This document shows, piece by piece, positions 1 through 6,646 of a stretch of DNA of 7,735 nucleotides. The DNA is taken from contig DBJV01000010.1 of the NCBI GenBank assembly GCA_002297185.1, positions 1 to 7,735 of the forward strand. The letters are read 5' to 3'. The translations under genes and the position numbers were made by a program. This stretch comes from Christensenella sp. UBA767 (GTDB lineage: Bacteria > Bacillota > Clostridia > Christensenellales > CAG-917). Each line of letters starts with the position of its first letter. The first letter of the stretch is position 1. The notes below the pieces were generated by a model. It was given only the letters and a program-made list of their open reading frames with translations. It ran no database searches and was not told the DNA's origin.

Positions 1-206
1 GCGAAACCTTACGCACAAAAGCAATGCTCCGATTGCTTTTGTGCAGGACGTTTGCGCCTAAATATGTGTCAAGTTATCTCTACGAGATAAGTGACACGTG
101 TTTAGCATTCGGCGCAATAAACCACCAAGCAAGCGATATAGCGAAACTGTGGCTTGAGTTTTTGTCCATGCAAGACTGATAGCGTGTATCGGTTGCGCGG
201 TAGAAA
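1..206. other. Structured non-coding segment beyond the rplA terminator
   Basis: No convincing gene is visible. The segment holds three hairpins. The first (13-44) is a perfect 13-bp stem with a 6-base loop. The second is layered: 52-58 pairs with 111-117, 59-71 with 92-104 and 74-80 with 84-90, about 27 bp in all, interrupted by small internal loops and a 6-base bulge at 105-110. The third (170-196) is a shorter broken stem. Read on the plus strand, positions 63/100, 65/98 and 177/191 form G-U pairs; on the minus strand these become A-C mismatches, a weak hint that a folded RNA would be plus-strand. An rplJ gene with its L10-binding leader is the usual neighbour here, but I do not see the L10 leader consensus. 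A plus-strand frame is open from the left edge to a stop at 177-179 (59 codons); it could be the tail of an unseen gene but is short enough to be chance. Confidence 0.45.
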
Positions 207-220
207 GCTGAAAATCAAGC

Positions 221-254
221 AAAAAAAAGAAAGACATGCAAATGCATGTCTTTC
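221..254 (-). terminator. Intrinsic terminator after rplA
   Basis: On the minus strand a perfect 12-bp inverted repeat (229-240 with 243-254; in RNA about 10 bp with a small loop) is followed at once by eight Ts (221-228). It lies 24 bases after the rplA stop codon and marks the end of this operon. The other strand has no T-run after the hairpin, so termination is one-way. An additional 11-bp inverted repeat (207-217 with 267-277) encloses the whole terminator. Confidence 0.95.
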
Positions 255-277
255 GTAAAGTTGCGATGATTTTCAGC

Positions 278-967
278 TTAGCCCATGCGGTACAAGACTT
301 TAATGGACGGTCCCATAGTCGTTGCAATGTAAATGGAGCGGAAATATACGCCTTTTGCTGCTGCCGGTTTTGCTTTTACGAGAGCCTCCATAAGAGTGTT
401 GAAGTTCTCTGTGAGTTTTTCAACGCCAAAGGATGCTTTGCCGAAAGGCACGTGGCAGATAGCTTGCTTGTCAACTCTGTATTCGACTTTACCGGCTTTG
501 ATGTCGTGGATAGCACGAGTGATATCCATCGTAACTGTACCGGATTTGGGGTTCGGCATCAAGCCTTTCGGGCCGAGGACTTTACCAAGGCGACCGACGA
601 TACCCATCATATCGGGAGTTGTAACGATGACGTCATAGTCGAACCAGTTTTCTTGTTGGATCTTTTGGATCATCTCTTCGCCGCCGACGAAATCTGCGCC
701 TGCAGCCGTTGCCTCATCCGCTTTTGCGCCCTTGCAGATAGCAAGAACACGGACGGTTTTACCTGTGCCGTTGGGAAGTACCACAACGCCACGGACTTGT
801 TGATCGGCGTGACGGGGGTCGATACCGAGTTTGACGTGCAATTCTATTGTTTCATCGAATTTGGACTTTGCAGTTTGAACGGCAAGTTCAATAGCCTCCG
901 CGCTTTCATAAAGTTTGGTGTTATCGATGAGTTTTTTCGAATCAATATAATTTTTACCGCGTTTCAT
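278..967 (-). CDS. rplA: 50S ribosomal protein L1
   Basis: L1 binds helices 76-78 of 23S rRNA and forms the mobile L1 stalk that helps release E-site tRNA; in many bacteria it also represses its own rplK-rplA mRNA. The 229-residue product has the usual family length. HVKLGIDPRHADQQVRG (44-60) and the L1 signature around residues 126-145, including GRLGKVLGPKGLMPNPKSG, are intact. Domain I should be built from both ends of the chain and domain II from about 68-158. The start is the ATG at 967, because an AAGGAGG (973-979) sits just upstream; the in-frame ATG at 991 would read through the end of rplK and lacks a site. The gap to rplK is 10 bases, and the rplK stop codon is part of this ribosome binding site, which favours coupled translation. 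A strong terminator follows. Confidence 0.97.
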   Translation of the reverse strand: MKRGKNYIDSKKLIDNTKLYESAEAIELAVQTAKSKFDETIELHVKLGIDPRHADQQVRGVVVLPNGTGKTVRVLAICKGAKADEATAAGADFVGGEEMIQKIQQENWFDYDVIVTTPDMMGIVGRLGKVLGPKGLMPNPKSGTVTMDITRAIHDIKAGKVEYRVDKQAICHVPFGKASFGVEKLTENFNTLMEALVKAKPAAAKGVYFRSIYIATTMGPSIKVLYRMG

Positions 968-977
968 ACAAACCTCC

Positions 978-1403
978 TTATTCTTCCACAAGAACGCCCA
1001 TACTACGTGCAGTACCTGCGATCATGCTCATTGCAGTGTCGATATTAGCTGCGTTGAGGTCGGGCATTTTCATAGTAGCGATTTCCCTAAGTTGCTCTTT
1101 GGTAAGAGTAGCGACTTTCGTCTTGTTGGGAACTGCCGATGCGCTTTGCAAACCGCAAGCCTTCTTGATAAGAACGGGCGCGGGCGGTGTTTTAAGCACA
1201 AAAGTGAAAGAGTGGTCTTGATAAATGGTGATAACCACCGGGATGATCAAGCCAGCGTCTTTGGAAGTCTTTTCATTGAATTCTTTTGTGAATCCGGCGA
1301 TATTGATGCCGTGAGGGCCAAGCGTTGAACCTACGGGCGGTCCGGGAGTAGCTTTGCCTGCGGGCAATTGCAATTTAACAACTGCTGTAATCTTTTTAGC
1401 CAT
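978..1403 (-). CDS. rplK: 50S ribosomal protein L11
   Basis: L11 binds the 23S GTPase-associated centre at the base of the L7/L12 stalk and helps elongation factors and stringent-response RelA act on the ribosome. The 141-residue protein has the usual length. The N-terminal domain (about 1-70) has the proline-rich linker region PAGKATPGPPVG (14-25) followed by LGPHGINI (28-35); the C-terminal rRNA-binding domain (about 76-141) has KTPPAPVLIKKACGL and the late helix IDTAMSMIAGTARSMGV. Residue 30 is Pro where E. coli has Gln, a variant I believe is common in Clostridia. The ATG is preceded by AGGAGG (1408-1413) with a 4-base spacer. The 122 bases upstream carry a probable L1-binding leader whose closing stem abuts this ribosome binding site, so rplK and rplA are probably repressed together by excess L1. 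Confidence 0.97.
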   Translation of the reverse strand: MAKKITAVVKLQLPAGKATPGPPVGSTLGPHGINIAGFTKEFNEKTSKDAGLIIPVVITIYQDHSFTFVLKTPPAPVLIKKACGLQSASAVPNKTKVATLTKEQLREIATMKMPDLNAANIDTAMSMIAGTARSMGVLVEE

Positions 1404-1475
1404 AAATCCTCCTGACTAACGTGGTTTTGCGACGGTAGGAAAGTGTATTTGCCGTCTCCCACGAAGTTTATAGTC
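1404..1475 (-). promoter_or_regulatory. Probable L1-binding autoregulatory leader of rplK-rplA
   Basis: Reading the minus strand, three nested stems line up: GACTA (1471-1475) with TAGTC (1414-1418), CGTGG (1459-1463) with CCACG (1420-1424), and GACGG (1452-1456) with CCGTC (1431-1435). Between the two inner stems is an asymmetric loop, GA on one side and GCAAAA on the other. The GTGGGA-type sequence in such a loop, just ahead of rplK, matches the known L1 mRNA mimic of 23S helix 76-77 in many bacteria; that identification is from memory of the family, not from an alignment. The outer stem ends at 1414, directly beside the AGGAGG at 1408-1413, so L1 bound here could block ribosome entry on rplK. 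Confidence 0.8.
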
Positions 1476-1484
1476 CTGCGACTT

Positions 1485-1526
1485 GCGTCCTGCAGACGCG
1501 ATTAAGAATATTGCGCGGTGCGCAAT
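1485..1526 (-). other. Two small hairpins between nusG and the L1 leader
   Basis: On the minus strand a 7-bp stem with a 3-base loop (1510-1526) begins at the last base of the nusG stop codon and is followed by ATTCTT, too poor in T for a confident terminator. A second 5-bp stem (1485-1499) follows. GCAGGAC occurs twice 14 bases apart (minus strand, 1487-1493 and 1473-1479). They could attenuate or process the transcript between nusG and rplK; no promoter is apparent in the gap. Confidence 0.3.
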
Positions 1527-2053
1527 CAAAGTTTTTCAACCTGTGCAAAATCAAGTTCGACGGGCGTTTGACGACCAAACATAGCCACGATAACCTTGAC
1601 TTTTTGACGTTCCGCACTGATAGACTCAACGACACCGATGAAGTTTTCGAGTGCGCCGTTGACGATTCTGACGTCGTCGCCGACCTTGATATCGAAATCT
1701 TCGAGCGTAACGGTTTCGAGACCGATTCTTCTGATCTCATCATCCGTAAGCGCAATGGGACGACCTGCGGATCCTACAAAGCTCGTAACTCCGCGCGCTC
1801 TCGTCACCATAAACCAGATGTGGTTGGTGTAAATCATTTTGATGAAAACGTAGCAAGGGAATTTCTTACGTTGAACGACTTTTTTCTTGCCGTTTCTCTC
1901 AACAATGTCATCCTCGACAGGAATTTTTATATCGAAGATATAATCCTGCAAGCTGTTGTTTTCGATCATATTGCGTAAGTCGGTTTCCACAGAATTTTCG
2001 TAACCGGAATACGTGTGAACGACGTACCATTTTGGTTGTTCCATATTTTCCAT
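1526..2053 (-). CDS. nusG: Transcription termination/antitermination factor NusG
   Basis: NusG binds the clamp of RNA polymerase, affects pausing and Rho-dependent termination, and through its KOW domain can link polymerase to the ribosome. The 175-residue product fits the family. The NGN domain (about 7-110) starts with KWYVVHTYSGYENSV and contains the conserved PCYVFIKM and GVTSFVGSAGRPIAL; the KOW domain (about 123-175) has VGDDVRIVNGALENFIGVV and the FGRQTPVELDFAQVEKL end. The ATG at 2053 is preferred because a GAGAGG-type site lies just upstream; an in-frame ATG at 2044 has none. This is the weakest Shine-Dalgarno among the L11-block genes. It follows secE after 14 bases, the near-universal secE-nusG pairing. 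Confidence 0.97.
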   Translation of the reverse strand: MENMEQPKWYVVHTYSGYENSVETDLRNMIENNSLQDYIFDIKIPVEDDIVERNGKKKVVQRKKFPCYVFIKMIYTNHIWFMVTRARGVTSFVGSAGRPIALTDDEIRRIGLETVTLEDFDIKVGDDVRIVNGALENFIGVVESISAERQKVKVIVAMFGRQTPVELDFAQVEKL

Positions 2054-2067
2054 AGGGCCCTCTCTGC

Positions 2068-2463
2068 TTACTTAATGAAAATGAATGCCCATTGGCTGTC
2101 GTCTGTGATGAGTACGTTGAAGATGCCTCCGAGAACGTAATCAATCGCAAAGAGAATGACGAAGAAAAGCACGACGACGGTAAGAACTACCGCAGTATTT
2201 TTGCCTACTTCTTTTCCCTTCGGCCAAGTCACTTTTTTAAGTTCGGAAATAATACCCTTGATGCCTTTACCCATTCTCTTGAAGATATTGGGCTTTTTCT
2301 CGGCATTAGCGGATTTTTTCGCAGCCTTTTTGGCTTTTGAAGACTCATTTTTGGAATCGACGTTAACAGCCGCCTTTTGAACGTCGGTATTGACGTCCTT
2401 AGTTTCGACGGTATTAGTCGTTTCTATGGTTGAGGTTTGGGTTTTTGGCGTTTTCTTTGCCAT
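2068..2463 (-). CDS. secE: Preprotein translocase subunit SecE with a long N-terminal extension
   Basis: SecE clamps the two halves of SecY in the membrane channel that exports unfolded proteins. The core is at the C-terminal end: an amphipathic helix from about residue 60, the conserved SELKKVTWP (73-81), and one membrane-spanning helix at about 91-113, as in single-span SecE of Gram-positive bacteria. The protein is 131 residues, whereas such SecE proteins are usually about 60-75. The extra 58 residues at the N-terminus are low-complexity, rich in T, K, A, N and S, highly charged and probably disordered and cytoplasmic. The start is supported by AGGAGG (2468-2473) 4 bases upstream, and no later ATG leaves the core intact with a comparable site, so the extension is probably real. 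It lies 24 bases after rpmG and 14 before nusG. Confidence 0.93.
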   Translation of the reverse strand: MAKKTPKTQTSTIETTNTVETKDVNTDVQKAAVNVDSKNESSKAKKAAKKSANAEKKPNIFKRMGKGIKGIISELKKVTWPKGKEVGKNTAVVLTVVVLFFVILFAIDYVLGGIFNVLITDDSQWAFIFIK

Positions 2464-2487
2464 ATTGCCTCCTATCCTAGCCTATCC

Positions 2488-2652
2488 TTACTTTGTTTCT
2501 CTGTGCAAGGTGTGCTTTTTGCAGAATCTGCAGTATTTTTGAAGTTCCATTCTATCTGGATGCTTCTGTTTGTTTTTAGTAAGATTGTAGTTACGTTGTT
2601 TGCATTCCGTGCAAGCGAGTACAACCTTAACTCTTGCTCCCTTTTGAGCCAT
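2488..2652 (-). CDS. rpmG: 50S ribosomal protein L33 (four-cysteine, zinc-binding form)
   Basis: L33 is a small protein near the E site of the large subunit. The 54-residue product reads MAQKGARVKVVLACTECKQR at its start and continues with NYNLTKNKQKHPDRMELQKY and CRFCKKHTLHRETK. CxxC pairs at residues 14/17 and 41/44 form a probable zinc ribbon, so this is the C+ type; some bacteria hold a cysteine-free copy elsewhere for zinc starvation, not visible here. AGGAGG (2658-2663) sits 5 bases before the ATG. Its position directly before secE-nusG is the standard Firmicutes arrangement. The stretch ahead of it (2653-2752) contains a 10-bp stem-loop and no clear promoter. Confidence 0.96.
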   Translation of the reverse strand: MAQKGARVKVVLACTECKQRNYNLTKNKQKHPDRMELQKYCRFCKKHTLHRETK

Positions 2653-2691
2653 AGTAGCCTCCTTTTTGTTCTCAACAAATTATGCACCCCA

Positions 2692-2714
2692 CACGGCAAA
2701 GAGACTTTGCCGTG
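2692..2714 (-). other. Perfect 10-bp stem-loop between tuf and rpmG
   Basis: CACGGCAAAG and its reverse complement are separated by only three bases. It lies 38 bases after the tuf stop codon. On the minus strand it is followed by TGGGGTGC, with no T-run, so it is not a canonical intrinsic terminator. A processing site, a 3'-end stabiliser for the abundant tuf message, or a partial attenuator at the boundary between the str and L11 blocks are the likely roles; the sequence does not decide between them. Confidence 0.6.
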
Positions 2715-2752
2715 CAGAGCAGTTTTTTATATAATTATTGAAAGAACAAATA

Positions 2753-3958
2753 TTATTCGATGATTTTCGCAACGACACCGGAACCAACTGTTCTACCGCC
2801 TTCACGAATAGCGAAACGAAGACCTTCTTCGATTGCGATCGGGGTGATAAGAGTGATTTCCATATCGATGTGGTCACCGGGCATAACCATTTCAACGCCT
2901 TGGGGCAATTTGATAGAACCGGTAACGTCTGTTGTTCTGAAGTAGAATTGAGGACGATATCCATCGAAGAACGGTGTGTGACGACCACCCTCATCTTTCG
3001 TCAAAACGTAAACTTGAGCCGTGAAGTGTGTGTGGGGATGAATGGAACCCGGTTTTGCAAGAACTTGACCGCGCTCGATTTCATTTCTTTGGATACCACG
3101 GAGCAATGCACCGATGTTGTCGCCGCCCTCTGCGTAGTCGAGGAGCTTACGGAACATTTCGATACCGGTGACTGTCGTTTCTTTCTTTTCAGTGGAAAGA
3201 CCAACGATTTCAACCTTGTCGCCCATACGGAGAACACCACGTTCAACTCTACCGGTAGCAACTGTACCACGGCCGGTGATTGTGAAGACGTCTTCAACAG
3301 GCATCAAGAACGGCTTATCGGTATCACGTTGAGGATCCGGAATGTAGCTGTCAACTGCGTCGAGAAGAGCTTGGATGGGTTGGAATGCTGGATCGTCCCA
3401 CTTACCTGCAAGACCTGCCTCCATTGCCTTCAATGCGGAACCACGGATGATCGGAGTGTCGTCTCCGGGGAAACCGTACTCGTTGAGGAGTTCACGAACT
3501 TCCATTTCGACGAGCTCAAGGAGTTCTTCGTCATCGACTTGGTCGCATTTGTTAAGGAATACAAGGATGTAAGGAACACCAACCTGACGAGCAAGAAGGA
3601 TATGCTCACGAGTTTGGGGCATCGGACCGTCGGATGCTGCAACGACGAGGATAGCGCCGTCCATTTGAGCAGCACCGGTGATCATGTTTTTAACATAGTC
3701 AGCGTGGCCGGGGCAGTCAACGTGTGCATAGTGACGTTTGGGAGTTTCGTACTCAACGTGTGCGGTGTTGATCGTGATACCTCTTGCTTTCTCTTCCGGA
3801 GCTTTATCGATTTCGTCATACTTCATCGCTTGAGCTTCGCCCTTGGATGCGCAGTACATCGTGATTGCAGCGGTAAGAGTGGTTTTGCCGTGGTCAACGT
3901 GTCCGATTGTACCAATGTTAACGTGCGGCTTTGTTCTTTCAAACTTTGCTTTTGCCAT
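2753..3958 (-). CDS. tuf: Translation elongation factor Tu
   Basis: EF-Tu is the GTPase that brings aminoacyl-tRNA to the ribosomal A site. The 401-residue product has all G motifs: GHVDHGKT (19-26, P-loop), the switch I segment DKAPEEKARGITI (51-63), DCPGH (81-85, with the catalytic His85), NKCD (136-139) and GSAL in the G5 region. Domains II and III follow, ending GVVAKIIE. Length is normal. GGAGG (3968-3972) lies 9 bases before the ATG. It is 88 bases after fusA, the usual str position, but the next gene is rpmG, which is the usual neighbour of the second tuf copy found in many Clostridia. It therefore holds both tuf contexts at once. The 88-base AT-rich spacer before it could hold a separate promoter, but I see no good -35/-10 pair. 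Confidence 0.98.
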   Translation of the reverse strand: MAKAKFERTKPHVNIGTIGHVDHGKTTLTAAITMYCASKGEAQAMKYDEIDKAPEEKARGITINTAHVEYETPKRHYAHVDCPGHADYVKNMITGAAQMDGAILVVAASDGPMPQTREHILLARQVGVPYILVFLNKCDQVDDEELLELVEMEVRELLNEYGFPGDDTPIIRGSALKAMEAGLAGKWDDPAFQPIQALLDAVDSYIPDPQRDTDKPFLMPVEDVFTITGRGTVATGRVERGVLRMGDKVEIVGLSTEKKETTVTGIEMFRKLLDYAEGGDNIGALLRGIQRNEIERGQVLAKPGSIHPHTHFTAQVYVLTKDEGGRHTPFFDGYRPQFYFRTTDVTGSIKLPQGVEMVMPGDHIDMEITLITPIAIEEGLRFAIREGGRTVGSGVVAKIIE

Positions 3959-4046
3959 ACTAGATTTCCTCCAATATTGTTTTTTGGTTTTTTTATTATT
4001 TATTTATCCAAAGTATTTATATATAAATATAATAATCTATATACTC
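3959..4046 (-). other. AT-rich fusA-tuf spacer with a 16-base palindrome
   Basis: This 88-base gap is almost all A and T apart from the tuf ribosome binding site. A perfect palindrome, TATTTATATATAAATA, lies at 4014-4029. Several TATA-like hexamers occur but none is paired with a recognisable -35 box at 16-18 bases. AT-rich palindromes of this kind arise easily by chance, so no function is assigned; an extra tuf promoter is possible. Confidence 0.3.
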
Positions 4047-6140
4047 TTACTTTTTGGAATCTTTTTTCACGTCGCCGATGATCTTTTCCGCAACGCTCTT
4101 AGGAACGGTTGCGTAATGATCGAACAGCATTGTGAAGTTTGCTCTGCCCTGCGTTATGCTACGCAAAGACGTCGCATAACCGAACATTTCCGAGAGCGGC
4201 ACGTCGCAATCCACGACTTGCGCTCCGTTTCTGGGTTCGATGCCCTTGACCTGACCGCGACGAGAGTTGAGGTTTGACATAACGTCGCCGAGATAATCGT
4301 CGGGAGTTACGACTTCAACTTTCATAATCGGTTCGAGCAAGGTCGGTGCCGCTTTCGCCGCGCCTTCTTTGAACGCCATCGAACCTGCAATCTTAAACGC
4401 CATTTCCGAGCTATCTACTTCGTGCATACTGCCATCTACGAGACGGACTTTGAAATCCACGCACTCGTATCCTGCAATGATACCGCTTTGGGCAGCCTCT
4501 TTGATGCCTTCCCAAGCCGCGTTTGCGTATTCTTTGTTGACTACGCCGCCGACGATGCAGTTTTCCATTTCCAAACCTTTCTCGGGGTTGGGCTCCATTT
4601 CGATAACGATGTGTCCGTATTGACCGTGACCACCCGATTGGCGCACGAATTTGCCTTCTGCCTTGACGGGTTTAGTAATCGTCTCACGGTAACTGACTTG
4701 CGGTTTACCGACGTTCGCCTCAACCTTGAATTCTCTGAACATTCTGTCCACGATAATGTCAAGGTGAAGTTCGCCCATACCTGCGATGATGGTTTGTCCC
4801 GTTTCCTTATCGGTGTAAGCCTTAAAGGTCGGGTCCTCTTCTTGCAGTTTAATGATTGCCATATTCATTCTCTCTTGGCTGGCTTTCGACTTCGGCTCTA
4901 TTGCCACCTTAATGACGGGGTCGGGGAAAACCATGTTTTCGAGAACGATTTGATTGTTTTTGTCAGAGAGCGTATCGCCCGTGGTACTCTTTTTGAGACC
5001 GATGACGGCAACGATGTCGCCTGCGTACGCCTCTTCGATATCCTCACGGTTGTCGGCGTTCATACGAAGAATACGACCTATTCTCTCGTTTTCGCCTTTG
5101 ACGGTGTTATATACCGTCGAGCCCGTCGTCAACGTACCCGAGTAGATACGGATGAAGGAGAGCTTTCCGACAAATTCGTCTGTGAGAATTTTGAACACGA
5201 GTGCGCTGAACGGCTCTTTTTCGCCGGGATGGCGAAGTTCGGGTTGACCGGTCTTGGGATTGATACCCTCGATACTTGCAACGTCCGTCGGTGCAGGAAG
5301 GAAGTCCACCACCGCGTCGAGCATAAGTTGAACGCCCGTGTTCTTGTACGAACTTCCGCAAAGAACGGGATTGAGTTTCATCTCGATAGTTCCCTTACGG
5401 ATTGCCTTTTTGAGTTGATCGAGAGAGACCGACTCGTAGTCCTCCATAATGAGTTTCTCAAAGATATCCTCATCGAAGTCCGCCGCCGCCTCAAGCACTT
5501 TAAGTCTGTACTCTTTGGCGAGTTCTTGGTATTCGGCAGGAATTTCCTTTGCGTAGAACGTAACGCCTTTATCCTTTTGGTCGAAATAGAACGCTTGCAT
5601 AGTAAGCAAATCTATAACGCCTTCGAAATCGGACTCTTTACCAATCGGCAACGTGATGGGAACGGCGTTTGCTCCAAGTCTTTCGCGCATCATCTTGACT
5701 GCGTTAAAGAAATCGGCGCCGTTGATATCCATCTTATTGACGAAAGCGATTCTCGGCACTTTATAAGTGTTTGCCTGTCTCCAAACGTTTTCGGATTGAG
5801 GCTCGACACCGCCTTTAGCACAAAATACTGCGACCGCTCCGTCCAACACTCTCAAACTGCGCTCCACCTCGACGGTGAAGTCAACGTGACCGGGAGTGTC
5901 GATGATGTTGATTTGATGTCCCTTCCACACGGCTGTCGTTGCCGCAGAGGTGATAGTGATACCTCTTTCACGCTCTTGCGCCATGTAGTCCATGGTAGCG
6001 GAGCCGTCGTGAGTCTCACCCAACTTTCTGTTTACACCCGTGTAATAGAGAATACGCTCGGTCGTCGTGGTCTTGCCGGCATCTATGTGTGCCATTATGC
6101 CGATATTCCTCACCTTATCAAGAGCATATTTTCTAGACAT
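4047..6140 (-). CDS. fusA: Translation elongation factor G
   Basis: EF-G is the GTPase that drives translocation of tRNA and mRNA and, with RRF, ribosome recycling. The 697-residue length is typical. The G domain (about 1-290) shows AHIDAGKT (17-24), the switch I ERERGITI (56-63), DTPGH (81-85) and NKMD (135-138). Domain II begins near 310, domain III near 405, and domain IV carries DGSMHEVDSSEMAFKIAGS with the histidine of the tip loop that enters the decoding site. Domain V ends with the Firmicutes-like RSITQGRANFTMLFDHYATV and a lysine-rich tail. The ATG is 3 bases after the rpsG stop; its ribosome binding site AGGTGG forms the last two sense codons of rpsG, so the two are probably translationally coupled. 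No truncation or frameshift is seen. It reads as the canonical EF-G rather than the paralogue EF-G2 or a tetracycline-protection protein, given its place in the str block. Confidence 0.98.
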   Translation of the reverse strand: MSRKYALDKVRNIGIMAHIDAGKTTTTERILYYTGVNRKLGETHDGSATMDYMAQERERGITITSAATTAVWKGHQINIIDTPGHVDFTVEVERSLRVLDGAVAVFCAKGGVEPQSENVWRQANTYKVPRIAFVNKMDINGADFFNAVKMMRERLGANAVPITLPIGKESDFEGVIDLLTMQAFYFDQKDKGVTFYAKEIPAEYQELAKEYRLKVLEAAADFDEDIFEKLIMEDYESVSLDQLKKAIRKGTIEMKLNPVLCGSSYKNTGVQLMLDAVVDFLPAPTDVASIEGINPKTGQPELRHPGEKEPFSALVFKILTDEFVGKLSFIRIYSGTLTTGSTVYNTVKGENERIGRILRMNADNREDIEEAYAGDIVAVIGLKKSTTGDTLSDKNNQIVLENMVFPDPVIKVAIEPKSKASQERMNMAIIKLQEEDPTFKAYTDKETGQTIIAGMGELHLDIIVDRMFREFKVEANVGKPQVSYRETITKPVKAEGKFVRQSGGHGQYGHIVIEMEPNPEKGLEMENCIVGGVVNKEYANAAWEGIKEAAQSGIIAGYECVDFKVRLVDGSMHEVDSSEMAFKIAGSMAFKEGAAKAAPTLLEPIMKVEVVTPDDYLGDVMSNLNSRRGQVKGIEPRNGAQVVDCDVPLSEMFGYATSLRSITQGRANFTMLFDHYATVPKSVAEKIIGDVKKDSKK

Positions 6141-6143
6141 AAA

Positions 6144-6614
6144 TTACCACCTGTAATGTGCAAACGCCTTGTTTGCTTCTGCCGCACGGTGCATTTCGTC
6201 TTTTCTCTTGACTGCGCCGCCGGTCATATTGTAAGCGTCCATAAGTTCGCCTGCAAGTCTTGCGTCCATAGTCTTTTCACTTCTCTTTCTTGCGAAGAGA
6301 ACGATCCAGCGGATTGCAAGAGTTTGTCTGCGTTCGGGACGGATTTCCATCGGGACTTGGTATGTTGAGCCACCGACTCTTCTTGCTTTGACTTCGAGTA
6401 CGGGCATTGCGTTCTCGAGAGCTTTGTTGAAGATATCCATGGGTTCTTGTCCGAGTTTGTTTGCTGCTATATTCAAAGCCTCATAGACGATCGTTTGTGC
6501 AGTTCCTTTTTTACCGTCGAGCATGATTTGGTTGACGAGTTTCGTCACAACCTTGCTGTTGTAGATAGGATCCGGCAAAACGTCTCTTTTAGGCACGCCA
6601 CTTCTTCTTGGCAT
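6144..6614 (-). CDS. rpsG: 30S ribosomal protein S7
   Basis: S7 nucleates assembly of the 30S head by binding the 3' major domain of 16S rRNA and lies at the E-site/mRNA exit. The 156-residue product matches the usual length. It opens with MPRRSGVPKRDVLPDPIYNS and has the conserved NKALENAMPVLEVKARRVGG, the beta-hairpin STYQVPMEIRPERRQTLAIRW and the MHRAAEANKAFAHYRW end. AGGAGG (6620-6625) stands 5 bases before the ATG. The gap to rpsL is only 32 bases, shorter than the rpsL-rpsG region that carries the S7 repression site in E. coli, and I see no such structure here. Confidence 0.98.
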   Translation of the reverse strand: MPRRSGVPKRDVLPDPIYNSKVVTKLVNQIMLDGKKGTAQTIVYEALNIAANKLGQEPMDIFNKALENAMPVLEVKARRVGGSTYQVPMEIRPERRQTLAIRWIVLFARKRSEKTMDARLAGELMDAYNMTGGAVKRKDEMHRAAEANKAFAHYRW

Positions 6615-6646
6615 ATTAACCTCCTAAGATAAATACATTCGAAAAA

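Noticed and set aside
3..179. Plus-strand frame open from the left edge for 59 codons, ending in TGA TAG
   Set aside because: A chance open frame of this length is plausible, and it runs through two long hairpins. Nothing identifies a protein, though the tail of an unseen convergent gene cannot be excluded.
1..220. L10 (rplJ) leader, expected after rplA
   Set aside because: The conserved kink-turn core as I remember it, with CCGAAGAC and GCAGG, is not found on the minus strand. The hairpins here look different.
3959..4046. A dedicated tuf promoter
   Set aside because: There are many TATA-like hexamers, as expected in AT-rich DNA, but none with a credible -35 box at the right spacing.
2738..4081. 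A 447-codon open frame on the plus strand, antisense to tuf
   Set aside because: Same cause: a mirror of tuf codons, ending in the AT-rich spacer, with no recognisable family.
4422..6368. A 648-codon open frame on the plus strand, antisense to fusA and the end of rpsG
   Set aside because: It is a by-product of the biased codon use of a highly expressed gene; its product is not domain-like, and fusA on the other strand is unambiguous.
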